Source: Methylobacterium radiotolerans JCM 2831
Lineage (GTDB): Bacteria; Pseudomonadota; Alphaproteobacteria; Rhizobiales; Beijerinckiaceae
DNA length: 64,000 nucleotides
Direction: 5' to 3'
NCBI RefSeq assembly: GCF_000019725.1
Contig: NC_010505.1
Location: 2,220,001 to 2,284,000, forward strand
Position numbers and translations under genes: made by a program. This document shows, one piece after another, positions 16,517 to 25,585 of this stretch; the first letter of the stretch is position 1; every line of letters starts with the position of its first letter. The notes beneath the pieces are model-generated. The model saw only the letters and a list, made by a program, of their open reading frames with translations, had not been told where the DNA came from and searched no databases.

Positions 16517-17566
16517 GTGGCCCGGTTCCGTCCCGGCCGCGGCCGCGTCGCGGTCGCCGCGCTCCTCGCCAGCGCGCTGGCGATCCTCGCGGCGGCCGCC
16601 CACGAGGGGCCGCACGAGGGGCCGCACGAGGGGCCGGCCGACGCCGAACTCTCCGCCGAGGCCGCGGATGCCCTGGGGGTGATCACGCCGGTGCCGGGCA
16701 CCCTGGGGGCGGACCCGGACCGGGCCGCCATCGGCCGGCTGCTCTTCACCGACACGCGGCTGTCGCGCGGAGGCGACCGGGCCTGCATCACCTGTCACGA
16801 CATCCGCACCAGCGGCGCGAGCGCGGTGCCCCGGAACCTGACCGCCGACGGCACGCCGGTTCCGCGCAACACGCCGACGGCCTTCAACGCGGCGCTCAGC
16901 TTCCGGCTGGGCTGGGCCGGCGACATCCCGAGCCTGCGCGAGCAGGCCGAGCTCGCCCTGACGCGGCCCGAATTCCTGGGCGGCTCCTGGCCGCGGATCC
17001 TCGACACGGTCCGCGACGACCCGGTGCTCGCCCCGATGTTCCAGGCCGCCTACGGCCGCGGGGCCGACCGGGAGGCGGTGATCGACGCGATCAACAGCTT
17101 CGAGCGCACCCTGCTCACCCCGGACAGCCGCTTCGACCGCTGGCTGCGCGGCGACGCCCGCGCCATCACCGGCCCGGAGCGGGCGGGCTACGACCTGTTC
17201 CGACGGATCGGCTGCGCGGCGTGCCACCAGGGCGTCAATGTCGGCGGCAACCTGTTCGAGAAGGTCGGGATCTTCGTCACGATCCCCAACAAGGTCGCCG
17301 AGGTGCTGCGGGTGCCGAGCCTGCGCAACGTCGCGGTCACCGCGCCCTACTTCGACGATGGCGGCGTCGCCACGCTCCCCGAGGCGGTCCGGCTCATGGC
17401 GCGGGCGCAGCTCGGCCGGGAACTCACCCCGGCGCAGGTCGACGGGATCGTCGCCTTCCTGGGAACCCTGACCGGCACCTACGAGGGCCGGCCCCTGACC
17501 GCGCCGCTGGCGCCCGGCGCGGGGTTGCAGGACGGCGCGCGCCCGGACGGCAAGCCGCAGCTATGA
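16517..17566 (+). CDS. Di-haem cytochrome c peroxidase/MauG-family protein, exported
   Basis: GTG 16517 opens a 349-aa precursor with a signal sequence (VAVAALLASALAILAAAA). Two c-type haem sites are visible: ACITCHD and GCAACHQG, about 145 residues apart, the CcpA/MauG spacing. The mature N-terminus begins with a threefold HEGP repeat encoded by a perfect 12-bp tandem repeat (16601-16636), a possible metal-binding tag. In the periplasm it would reduce hydrogen peroxide with electrons from a small cytochrome, or oxidise a protein substrate as MauG does. It lies between regulator and kinase genes, and its stop overlaps the kinase ATG (ATGA), so peroxide or redox state is a candidate stimulus or output. 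Confidence 0.92.
   Translation: MARFRPGRGRVAVAALLASALAILAAAAHEGPHEGPHEGPADAELSAEAADALGVITPVPGTLGADPDRAAIGRLLFTDTRLSRGGDRACITCHDIRTSGASAVPRNLTADGTPVPRNTPTAFNAALSFRLGWAGDIPSLREQAELALTRPEFLGGSWPRILDTVRDDPVLAPMFQAAYGRGADREAVIDAINSFERTLLTPDSRFDRWLRGDARAITGPERAGYDLFRRIGCAACHQGVNVGGNLFEKVGIFVTIPNKVAEVLRVPSLRNVAVTAPYFDDGGVATLPEAVRLMARAQLGRELTPAQVDGIVAFLGTLTGTYEGRPLTAPLAPGAGLQDGARPDGKPQL
16601..16636 (+). repeat. Three perfect 12-bp tandem units coding HEGP
   Basis: CACGAGGGGCCG repeats three times in frame within the peroxidase gene, giving (HEGP)3 at the mature N-terminus. Unit number is likely to vary by slippage. Confidence 0.95.
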
Positions 17567-20025
17567 GACTGACCCTGCAGGCCGTCACGCTCGGCGCGCT
17601 GCTCGCGGCGCTGCTGACATGGCTGCTGATCAACGGCAGCGGCGGGATGGAGGCCGCCTACGTGGCGACCCAGCGGACCGTCGACGCCCTGGCGCTGGCC
17701 GAGTCGCGCATGCAGCACGATGTGCTGCGGGCCCGGACCGGCCTGCTGCGCAACTACGATCCGATCGTCGCGCACCTGCGCGAGATGCACAAGGCCGTGG
17801 CCGACCTGCAGGCGAGCAATGCCGGGGATGCCGATGTCCGGGTGCTGGCCGAGGCGGTGGACCGGGAGGCCGAGATGGTCGAGCGGTTCAAGACCGGCAA
17901 CGCCCTGGTGCAGAACTCGATCGCCTACTTCGACTCGCTCAGCGACCGTCTGTCCGAGTCCGACATCGCCCCCGGGCTCGCGCGCGCGGTCGCCGCGCTC
18001 CAGATCCGGGTCTCGGAACTCGTGCGCGACTCGACGCCGGCGCGTCTCGCCGACATCCGGAGCCGCCTCGAGACGCTGCACGCCGCCGACGGGGCGGCCG
18101 CCCGGGCCGGCGACGTCGACGCCATCGTCCTGCACGGGCGGCAGCTCCTGGAACTGCTGCCGCACGTCGACGCGGTCACGCGCTCGCTGCCGGCCTCGTC
18201 GAGCGAGGCGGCCCGCGAGGCGCTCCTGGACGCCCGCCGCGGCCTCCGCGACCGGCGCCAGGCCCGGGCGGACGGGTTCCGCCTCGCGCTCTACGCCGTC
18301 GCCCTCGCGCTCCTCGCCCTCGTGGTCCGCGTGGGCCTGCTGATGCGGGCCGGGACCCGGATCCTGCGCCGGACCGTGGCCTTCCAGACCGTCGTGGCGC
18401 GGGCGGCGAACCGGTTCCTGGCGAGCCAGCCCGACGAGACCGCCACGCGCATCGTGGACGTCCTCGCCATCGTGGGCGAGGGGCTCGACACGGATCATGG
18501 CTATGTCCTCATGCTCGACGGCACCGGCGCGGTTTACCTCTGGAACCGGCCCGGCCTCGCGCCGCCGAGCGGCTGGCCGGTGGCGCAGCAGGCTCTCGTG
18601 CACGACGTGGCGGCCGCCGCCAGCGATCTCATCTTCGTCGAGGTGGCGGACGAGACCGGGCCGCCGGCCCTGCGCCGGTCCCTGGCCGCGCGCGGCGTCG
18701 TCTCGTGGGCCTGCGCGCGGCTGCGCCGGGGCGAGCGCATCGTCGGCCTGCTCTGCTTCGAGCGCACCACCTCCGGCCTGCCGCCGTGGCTGCGGCACTC
18801 GCGCGGCCTGCTGCAGGTCGTCGCCGACAGCTTCGCGGCCGCCCTGGAGCGGCAGCACGTCTGGGCCGAGCGCCGGGAGATCGAGGCGGCCCTGCGCCGC
18901 GCGCAGCGGCTCGAGGCCATCGGCACCTTCGCGAGCGGCGTCGCCCACAACATCAACAACGTCCTCAACGTCATGCTGGGTCATGCCGAGATCGCCGGGG
19001 ACGCCCTGCCGTCCCATCCCGGTCGGGCGGCCGAGCATGTCGGGCTGCTGGTCCAGGCCGGCGGCCGCGCGCGCGAGATCGCCGGCCAGATCCTCGATTT
19101 CGGCCGCCGCGGGCGCTCCGCGCAGTGTACCAGCGCGGCCGACGCGGTGCTCCACGAGACCGTGGCGCAGATCCGCGCCTCCACGGCCGGCCCGGCCACG
19201 ATCGAGCTCTCGGGCACCGCGGAGGGCGCCCGCGTCGGCGGCGAGCCGGCGCAATTGCAGCAGGTGGTCCACAACCTCATCCGCAACGCCGTCCAGGCCT
19301 CCGAGCCGGGCGCGGCCGTCGACGTGCGGCTCGACCGCGTCGCCCTGCCGGGTCCCGGCGCCCTGACCCACGGTACCCTGCGGCCTGGCAACTACGTGCG
19401 GATCCGCGTGTCCGACACCGGCCGCGGCATGGACGAGGCCACGCTGGCGCGGATCTTCGAGCCGTTCTTCACCACCCGTCCGGCCGGGACCGGCCTGGGG
19501 CTCGCCACGGCCTACGAGTTCGTTCAGGAGCACGACGGCGCCTTCGACGTGCGCAGCGCACCGGGCCGGGGCAGCGCCTTCGCGGTGTGGCTGCCCGTGA
19601 TCCCGCAGGTCGAGGGCGGGGCGGCGGCCGGCGGGACCGTGATGCTGGTCGGGCGCACGCCCGGGTCGGTCCAGGACGACGAGGAGACGTTGGCCGCCCT
19701 GGGCTACGAGCCGGTCGGCTACGCGGATCCCGAGGCGGCCCTGGCCGTCCTCCGGCGGGATCCGCAGCGGTTCGATCTGCTGATCGTCGAGAACCGTCTC
19801 GCCGATTCCTCGGGCCTCGCCTTCGCGCACCGGGCCGCGGCGATCTGCGTGCGGCCGATCGTGCTCTCGCTGTCGGCGACCGACGCGGTGCAGCCGGAGG
19901 TGCTCGCGGCGGTTCCCATCGCCGACATCGTCCGGCGGCCGTGGCGCTCGAACGCCCTGGCGCTGACCCTGCAGGGCCAGCTCGCCTCCGCCCGCCCGGC
20001 GCGCGGCCCGGCCGCCGTCTCCTGA
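17563..20025 (+). CDS. DAHL-domain, VirA-like hybrid histidine kinase with pseudo-receiver
   Basis: This is an 820-aa membrane kinase. TM1 (about residues 6-23) and TM2 (about 240-262) bracket a periplasmic all-helical domain of the DAHL type. Its typical start is ALAESRMQHDVLRARTGLLRNYDP. A GAF-like domain follows (about 280-430), then the HisKA site H462 (ASGVAHNINN) and a HATPase domain ([43 protein letters not shown]). The C-terminal receiver-like domain has lost the acidic pocket (LVGRTPG). It has Glu at the phosphoacceptor position (LLIVENRL) and Arg for the conserved Lys (VRRPW). VirA-type kinases sense periplasmic phenolic or sugar signals. Its ATG overlaps the peroxidase stop. Confidence 0.9.
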   Translation: MRLTLQAVTLGALLAALLTWLLINGSGGMEAAYVATQRTVDALALAESRMQHDVLRARTGLLRNYDPIVAHLREMHKAVADLQASNAGDADVRVLAEAVDREAEMVERFKTGNALVQNSIAYFDSLSDRLSESDIAPGLARAVAALQIRVSELVRDSTPARLADIRSRLETLHAADGAAARAGDVDAIVLHGRQLLELLPHVDAVTRSLPASSSEAAREALLDARRGLRDRRQARADGFRLALYAVALALLALVVRVGLLMRAGTRILRRTVAFQTVVARAANRFLASQPDETATRIVDVLAIVGEGLDTDHGYVLMLDGTGAVYLWNRPGLAPPSGWPVAQQALVHDVAAAASDLIFVEVADETGPPALRRSLAARGVVSWACARLRRGERIVGLLCFERTTSGLPPWLRHSRGLLQVVADSFAAALERQHVWAERREIEAALRRAQRLEAIGTFASGVAHNINNVLNVMLGHAEIAGDALPSHPGRAAEHVGLLVQAGGRAREIAGQILDFGRRGRSAQCTSAADAVLHETVAQIRASTAGPATIELSGTAEGARVGGEPAQLQQVVHNLIRNAVQASEPGAAVDVRLDRVALPGPGALTHGTLRPGNYVRIRVSDTGRGMDEATLARIFEPFFTTRPAGTGLGLATAYEFVQEHDGAFDVRSAPGRGSAFAVWLPVIPQVEGGAAAGGTVMLVGRTPGSVQDDEETLAALGYEPVGYADPEAALAVLRRDPQRFDLLIVENRLADSSGLAFAHRAAAICVRPIVLSLSATDAVQPEVLAAVPIADIVRRPWRSNALALTLQGQLASARPARGPAAVS

Positions 20026-20344
20026 GGGACCTGGACGACGCGCGGCCCGGCTTGTCCGGTCCCCGGCTGTATCAGGATTCTGCGAGGCGGGGATCGCGAT
20101 CGCGGCCCCGGCTTTGACAAGCTCGGCGTCTCGTGGGACCGCTCTGGCATGCCGGGCGACCAGATGCGCGATGCCGCCCCGACGACCGAACGGACCGGGT
20201 CGACCTTCGCGGTAACCTCCGCGTGCGATGATCCGCCGGCGCGCGCCGCAACGCGGCCGGCCGCCCGAGGGAGCGGGCGAGACCGGCATTCGACCCCGTC
20301 GCCCCAGGATTCCTCGATGCCCTTCGAAGCCGCGCCAGGACGTC
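20026..20344. other. Intergenic region between the two kinase genes
   Basis: This 319-bp stretch contains no frame with credible protein features and no strong hairpin. The frame of the second kinase is open through its last 117 bases. An in-frame ATG at 20228 would add 39 residues rich in Arg and Pro that do not look conserved. Confidence 0.5.
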
Positions 20345-23300
20345 ATGCACGGCAGATCTGACGCCCCGATCCGCGGCCCGGCCTTCCTGGCCGACGGCGG
20401 CGCGATGGGCGTGCTCCTGAGCGCGCACGACTGGGACAGTACGCCCCTCGGCGCGCCGCTCGCCTGGGCCGAATCCCTGAAGACCCTCGTCGCGGTCATG
20501 TTCGGCGCGAACCAGCCGATGTTCATCGTCTGGGGTCCGGAGCGGCGGCTCCTGTACAACGATCTCTACGCGCAGATCCTCGGCGAGCGGCATCCCGCGG
20601 CCCTCGGCCGGGACTACCTCGAGGTCTGGGGCGCGATCGGGGCCGGTCTCGCCCCCCTCGTGCACAGGGCCTATTCCGGCCGCCCGGTCCACACGGCGGA
20701 TGGCGAGCACGTCCTCCACGACGGGGGCGACGGGGCCGGCGCGGCGCGCTTCGCCCTCTCCCTGGTGCCCGTCCGGGACACGGCGGGGCACGTCGCCGGC
20801 CTCTACGGGGCCTGCACGGCGCTCGCCGGCCAGGAGCCCGCCGCGCGCCGTCCGCGCGAGACGGAGGCGTCGCTTCGGGACAACGAGGAGCGGCAATCCT
20901 TCCTGCTCGATCTCAGCGACACGCTCCGCCCGCTGACCGCGTCGGCGGAGATCGTCGAGGTGGCCTCGCGGCGCCTCGGCGAGCGCCTCGGTGCCAGCCG
21001 CGTCTTCTACGCCGAGATCTGCGGCAGCCTGATGAAGGTCGAGCGCGAATACGCCCGGGGCGTCGGCTCGATCGTGGGGGAGCATTCCCTGGCCGCGTTC
21101 GGCCCTGACCTGCTGGCCGCCTACCGCGACGGGAACGTCGTCGCGGTCGAGGACGTGGCCGCCGATCTCCGGTTCAGCGACGCGGCGCGCGCCGGCCTCG
21201 GGTCGCGCGAGGTCGCGGCCTTCGTCGACGTCGTGCTGTTCCGCGGCGCTGAGTGGGTCAGCCTGCTGGCGGTGCAGAGCGCGGTCCCGCGCGCCTGGAC
21301 CACCGCCGAGGGTAACCTGATCCGCGACGTCGGCGAGCGCGTGAAGGCGGCGATCGAGCGCGCCCGCGCCGAGGCGGCCCTGCGCAAGAGCGAGGAGCAC
21401 CTGGCGGCGATCTTCGCCGGCGCCTCCGTCGGCCTGTCGGAGGTGGATGCCGCGGGGCGCTTCCTGCGTGTCAACACCGAGTTGTGCCGCATCCTCGACC
21501 GGCCGGCCGAGGCGCTGCTGCGGCTCGGCATCGGCGACGTGACCGATCCCGCGGACCGGTCGCCGAGCGCGGCCGCGATGGCGCGGGCCCTCGAGACCGA
21601 CCGCAGCGTCGCCCTCGACAAGCGGTATCGCCGCCCGGACGGCAGCGCGATCTGGGCGAGCAGCAGCATCCGGCGCCTCGACGACGCGGACGGCAGGCTC
21701 AAGAGCCTGCTGATCGTCACGGCCGATCTCAGCCGGCGCAAGGAGGCCGAGCAGCGCTTGGCCGAGAGCGAGCGCCGCCTCCAGCACCTGAACGAGACCC
21801 TGGAGCTGCAGGTCTCCGAGCGCACCGCGGAGCGCAATCTCTTCGCCACGATCGTCGAGAGGACCGACATCATGGTGATGGCGGCCGATCTCGACTACAA
21901 CATCCTGGCGATCAACAAGGCGAATGCCGACGAGTTCGCGCGCATCTACGGCGTGAGGCCGAAGGTGGGCGACAACATGCTCGACCTGCTGGCCGATCAG
22001 CCGGAGCACCAGGCGCAGGTGCGGGCGGTCTGGGGACGCGGGCTCGCCGGCGAGGAGATCACCCTGGTCGAGGCGTTCGGCGACGCCGGGCGGGCGCGTC
22101 CCCACTACGAGATCAGCTTCCGCACCCTGCGCGACGCGCGGGGCGCGCGCGCGGGCTGCTACCAGTTCGTCGTGGATGTCACCGAGCGCCTGCGCGGCCA
22201 GGCCGAGCTGGCCCAGGCGCAGGAAGCGCTGCGCCAGTCCCAGAAGCTGGAGGCGGTCGGCCAGCTCACCGGCGGCGTCGCGCACGACTTCAACAACCTG
22301 CTGACCATCATCCGCTCGTCCGTCGACTTCCTGCGCCGGCCCGATCTGCCGGAGGTCCGCAAGCGCCGCTACCTCGACGCGGTCTCAGAGACCGTCGAGC
22401 GGGCCGCGAAGCTCACGGGCCAGCTGCTGGCCTTCGCGCGCCGTCAGGCCCTCAAGCCCGAGGTGTTCGACGTCGGCCAGAGGGTGCGGGCGATCGCCGA
22501 CATGCTCGACACGCTGACGGGCGCGCGGGTGCAGGTCGTGACCGAGGTGCCGGAGACGACCTGCCTGATCCGCGCGGATGTGAGCCAGTTCGAGACCGCG
22601 CTCGTCAACATGGCGGTCAACGCCCGCGACGCGATGGACGGAGAAGGGACGCTGATCCTGCGCGTGACTTGCGGCGCGGCCCTGCCGGCCATCCGCGGCC
22701 ATGCCGGGTCCCAGAACCCCTTCGCGGCGGTGTCGCTGATCGACACCGGCACGGGCATTCCGCCCGAGCAGATCGGGCGGATCTTCGAGCCGTTCTTCAC
22801 CACCAAGGAGGTGGGCAAGGGGACCGGCCTCGGCCTGTCCCAGGTGTTCGGCTTCGCCAAGCAGTCGGGCGGCGACGTCGACGTGCGCAGCACCCTCGGT
22901 GCCGGCACCGCCTTCACCCTCTACCTGCCGGAGGTGCGGTCGCAGGAGCGTCCGGCCGGTGACCGCCTGCAGGATGCGGACCGCGCGCCGCTCGGGAGCG
23001 GGCAGCGCGTCCTGGTCGTGGAGGACAATGTCGGCGTCGGGCAGTTCGCGACACAGATCCTGGAGGATCTGGGCTACCAGCCAACCTGGGCGGCCAACGC
23101 CGAGGAGGCGCTGGACGAACTCGGCCGGGCGGGGAACCGGTTCGACCTGATCTTCTCGGACGTGGTGATGCCCGGCATGGGCGGCGTCGCGCTCGCGCAG
23201 GAGCTGCGGAGGCGCGCGCCGCAGGTGCCCGTGGTGCTGACATCGGGCTACAGCCACGTGCTCGCGCAGTCGGACGCCCACGACTTCACGTTGCTGCACA

Positions 23301-23389
23301 AGCCGTACTCGGCCGAGCAGCTCAGCCGCATCCTGCATCAGGCCCTGGGCCTGGGCCGGACGGCCGGCGCGTCCGCGGATCCATCCTGA
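20345..23389 (+). CDS. Soluble multi-PAS/GAF hybrid histidine kinase
   Basis: This is a 1014-aa cytoplasmic sensor kinase. In order it has a PAS domain (about residues 20-165, [17 protein letters not shown] start), a GAF domain (about 180-345), two further PAS domains (about 350-475 and 495-620), and HisKA with H647 ([11 protein letters not shown]). The HATPase follows ([30 protein letters not shown]), then an intact receiver with D939 (IFSDVVMPG) and K986 (LLHKPYS). The NPLL-like start WDSTPLG... is typical of rhizobial PAS kinases. ATG 20345 is preceded by AGGA. No output gene is adjacent. The intact terminal receiver implies a relay to an unlinked phosphotransfer protein. It may have arisen as an independent insertion beside the DAHL kinase operon. 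Confidence 0.92.
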   Translation: MHGRSDAPIRGPAFLADGGAMGVLLSAHDWDSTPLGAPLAWAESLKTLVAVMFGANQPMFIVWGPERRLLYNDLYAQILGERHPAALGRDYLEVWGAIGAGLAPLVHRAYSGRPVHTADGEHVLHDGGDGAGAARFALSLVPVRDTAGHVAGLYGACTALAGQEPAARRPRETEASLRDNEERQSFLLDLSDTLRPLTASAEIVEVASRRLGERLGASRVFYAEICGSLMKVEREYARGVGSIVGEHSLAAFGPDLLAAYRDGNVVAVEDVAADLRFSDAARAGLGSREVAAFVDVVLFRGAEWVSLLAVQSAVPRAWTTAEGNLIRDVGERVKAAIERARAEAALRKSEEHLAAIFAGASVGLSEVDAAGRFLRVNTELCRILDRPAEALLRLGIGDVTDPADRSPSAAAMARALETDRSVALDKRYRRPDGSAIWASSSIRRLDDADGRLKSLLIVTADLSRRKEAEQRLAESERRLQHLNETLELQVSERTAERNLFATIVERTDIMVMAADLDYNILAINKANADEFARIYGVRPKVGDNMLDLLADQPEHQAQVRAVWGRGLAGEEITLVEAFGDAGRARPHYEISFRTLRDARGARAGCYQFVVDVTERLRGQAELAQAQEALRQSQKLEAVGQLTGGVAHDFNNLLTIIRSSVDFLRRPDLPEVRKRRYLDAVSETVERAAKLTGQLLAFARRQALKPEVFDVGQRVRAIADMLDTLTGARVQVVTEVPETTCLIRADVSQFETALVNMAVNARDAMDGEGTLILRVTCGAALPAIRGHAGSQNPFAAVSLIDTGTGIPPEQIGRIFEPFFTTKEVGKGTGLGLSQVFGFAKQSGGDVDVRSTLGAGTAFTLYLPEVRSQERPAGDRLQDADRAPLGSGQRVLVVEDNVGVGQFATQILEDLGYQPTWAANAEEALDELGRAGNRFDLIFSDVVMPGMGGVALAQELRRRAPQVPVVLTSGYSHVLAQSDAHDFTLLHKPYSAEQLSRILHQALGLGRTAGASADPS

Positions 23390-23399
23390 GCCCGGGCTT

Positions 23400-23440
23400 C
23401 CGCGTCGGGATCCCGGACCTCCGGTCCGGGGCCGACGCGG
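23400..23440. terminator. Two-tier hairpin between convergent genes
   Basis: An outer 9-bp stem (23400-23408 with 23432-23440, CCGCGTCGG/CCGACGCGG) encloses an inner perfect 8-bp stem CCCGGACC/GGTCCGGG (23412-23430) with a TCC loop. It sits 10 bp past the kinase stop and 47 bp before the SDR stop. It is a bidirectional terminator candidate. Confidence 0.65.
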
Positions 23441-23486
23441 TTCGCCGCCGGCCTCACTCCGCGCGCACTCCGTCCTCAGCCCACCC

Positions 23487-24233
23487 TCAGCCCGCCCTGG
23501 CCCACGCCACCGCGTCGGCACCGGCCGGCAGGCGCGTGGGGCATGACGGGTCCGTCGCCGCGCGCCACACCGCCTCCGCCACATCCGCGGGCCGGGTCAG
23601 GTCCTCGTCCGCCTGCTGGAAGCCGGCGAAGACCTGCGCGGCCACCGCCGCGTAGGCCTCGGGGATGTCCATGCCCATGCGGGCGCGCGCGTTGGCGCCG
23701 AACGCGGTCTCCGGGGCGCGGCCGGGGATGACCAGCCGCGCGCGCACGCCGAACGGTTCGAGTTCCAGCGCCAGGGACTCGGTGAAGGCGTTCACCGCCG
23801 CCTTGCTCGCCGTGTAGACCGACAGCAGATGCAGCGGGCGCTGCGTCACGCTCGACGTCACGTTGACGACGACGCCCGCACGGCGCTCCCGGAACTGCGG
23901 CAGTACGGCCCGGGTCATCGCGATCGTGCCGAGGGTGTTCGTCTCGAACACCTCCCGCGCGGCGTCCATCGAGACGCCCTCCAGCGCGTTCAGGAGCCCG
24001 ACGCCCGCGTTGTTGACCAGCACGTCGATCGGTCCGGCGGCCGCGACCGCGCGGGCGACGCTGTCTCGGTCGGTCACGTCCAGCGGCAGGAGGCTGAGAC
24101 GATCGGACGGCGGCAGCAGATCGCCCCGCGGCCTGCGCATCGTGGCGACCACGCGCCAGCCACGCGCGAGGAAGGTGCGGGCCGTCTCCAGGCCGAAGCC
24201 GGACGAGCAACCGGTGATCAGGATCGTGTTCAT
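23487..24233 (-). CDS. Classical short-chain dehydrogenase/reductase
   Basis: This is a 248-aa SDR. The cofactor motif is TGCSSGFG, with R residues after the second strand (ATMRRPRG) favouring NADP. NNAGVG is present, catalytic serine lies in NVTSSVTQRP and the YxxxK pair in YTASKAAV. The substrate loop and C-terminus match the group often labelled oxidoreductase acting on 3-oxoacyl or steroid-like substrates. Substrate is not predictable. ATG 24233 stands at the start of the Rossmann strand. It is divergent from an AraC-family regulator 96 bp away, the usual layout for a regulator and its target gene. Confidence 0.9.
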   Translation of the reverse strand: MNTILITGCSSGFGLETARTFLARGWRVVATMRRPRGDLLPPSDRLSLLPLDVTDRDSVARAVAAAGPIDVLVNNAGVGLLNALEGVSMDAAREVFETNTLGTIAMTRAVLPQFRERRAGVVVNVTSSVTQRPLHLLSVYTASKAAVNAFTESLALELEPFGVRARLVIPGRAPETAFGANARARMGMDIPEAYAAVAAQVFAGFQQADEDLTRPADVAEAVWRAATDPSCPTRLPAGADAVAWARAG

Positions 24234-24329
24234 GGGAACTCCCGTGCAGATGGGGCAACGGGGTGATAGGGAGCGCGGGCCGGACCCGATACGTGCGCAA
24301 GTCCGGTTCGCATTGGCGAGCGTCCGAGA

Positions 24330-25229
24330 ATGCCCGATCCGCTCACCCAGGTGGTCGGCCTCCTCCGGCCGAGTGCCCCGCTGTCCAAGCTCGTCACCGG
24401 ATCCGGCCTCTGGGCGGTGCGGCGCGCGGATTCCGGTCGGCCGTTCTACGCCGCCGTACTCGAGGGCGGGTGCCGTCTCGCGATCGACGGCGAGGCCGGG
24501 ATCGTGCTCCGAGAGGGCGACTTCGTCCTCATTCCCGCGGCCCACGCGTTCACCACCACGAGCCTCGACCCGCCGCGCCGCGCCGCGCCGTCTCCCGTCG
24601 AGGTGGCCCCCGGCGTGTTCCGGCTCGGCGACGCCGAGGGGCCGCCGAACGTCCGGATGCTCGTGGGTCACTGCGTCTTCGCGTCGAGCGACGCGGACCT
24701 GCTCGTGTCGCTGCTGCCCCGGTACGTGCATGTCCGCGGCGCGGCCCGGCTGACCACCCTGCTCGGCCTCGTGAACGAGGAGACGCGCGCCGACCGGCCG
24801 GGCCGCGACGTGGTCCTCGCCCGCCTGCTGGAGGTCGTGCTGATCGAGGCGCTGCGCGCCAGAGCCGGGCCGGCGGCGCCCTCGGGATTGGTGCGCGGCC
24901 TCGCCGACGACCGGCTCGCCGCCGCGCTGCGGCTCATGCACGACCGGCCGACGGAGAGCTGGACGGTGGCCGCGCTCGCGCGGGAAGCGGGGCTCTCCCG
25001 GTCCACGTTCTTCGAGCGGTTCCGCCGCGCGGTCGGGGTCGCGCCGATGGCGTACCTGCTGGCGTGGCGGATGGCGCTGGCGAAGGATCTGCTGAGCCGC
25101 GAGGCGATCGGGATGGCCGAGGTGGCCGAGCGGGTGGGCTACAGTTCGGCGAGCACGTTCAGCGTCGCCTTCGCCCGGCACGTCGGCCGGCCGCCGGTCC
25201 GGTACGCGAGCGGGCGGCCGGCGCGGTGA
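24330..25229 (+). CDS. AraC-family transcriptional regulator (AraC_binding_2/cupin type)
   Basis: This is a 299-aa regulator. A cupin-like N-terminal sensing domain (about residues 10-190) reads LSKLVTGSGLWAVRR then FVLIPAAHAFTTTS. The C-terminal double HTH (about 200-295) has WTVAALAREAGLSRSTFFERFRR and AEVAERVGYSSASTFSVAFARH. The N-terminal half is of the Cupin_6 kind common next to SDR and quinone-reductase genes. It probably activates or represses the divergent SDR gene in response to a small organic ligand (inference from layout). No clear Shine-Dalgarno is seen before ATG 24330. Confidence 0.92.
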   Translation: MPDPLTQVVGLLRPSAPLSKLVTGSGLWAVRRADSGRPFYAAVLEGGCRLAIDGEAGIVLREGDFVLIPAAHAFTTTSLDPPRRAAPSPVEVAPGVFRLGDAEGPPNVRMLVGHCVFASSDADLLVSLLPRYVHVRGAARLTTLLGLVNEETRADRPGRDVVLARLLEVVLIEALRARAGPAAPSGLVRGLADDRLAAALRLMHDRPTESWTVAALAREAGLSRSTFFERFRRAVGVAPMAYLLAWRMALAKDLLSREAIGMAEVAERVGYSSASTFSVAFARHVGRPPVRYASGRPAR

Positions 25230-25585
25230 TCCGGGCCGGCTGACCGTGCCCGGGCGCGACGAGGCGGTGGCCTCATTCCGGCCCGACACCGGCATCGACG
25301 GGGCCAGTCGACCCTTCGCCCCGAGGCCGGGTTCGGCTACGAGACCGGCATCGCGCTCGACCGTCGCATCCGCGGCGGCGTGACCGACGCGCCTCGCCCC
25401 TTCGCGCAGGAGAACGTCCTGATCACCGATCCGCCGGCCCTCCGCTCTCAGATCGTTGCCGGTGCCGGCCGCCGCCGGGACCGCGCCGGTCGGGGGGCGT
25501 CGGCGTCCCGCGCGATCGCCGGCGGCGTCCGAGCCGGCATCGGCGCGCGCCTGCGGGGCGCACTCTGCACGACGGCGCGCTCCTG
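25230..25585 (+). other. Intergenic region, possible decayed gene fragment
   Basis: There is no intact gene in these 356 bp. From about 25304 to 25470 one plus frame (including GFGYETGIALDRRIRGG and ENVLITDPPALRSQIVAGAG) has GC-rich third positions like real coding sequence, but no start or domain. A second frame 5' of it (SFRPDTGIDGAS) looks like its continuation after a frameshift. I cannot name a parent family. It could also be chance in sequence of this composition. Confidence 0.3.

Noticed and set aside
17479..20559. 1026-codon open frame on the minus strand
   Set aside because: It is antisense to the DAHL kinase, whose domains are clear; the minus frame has none.
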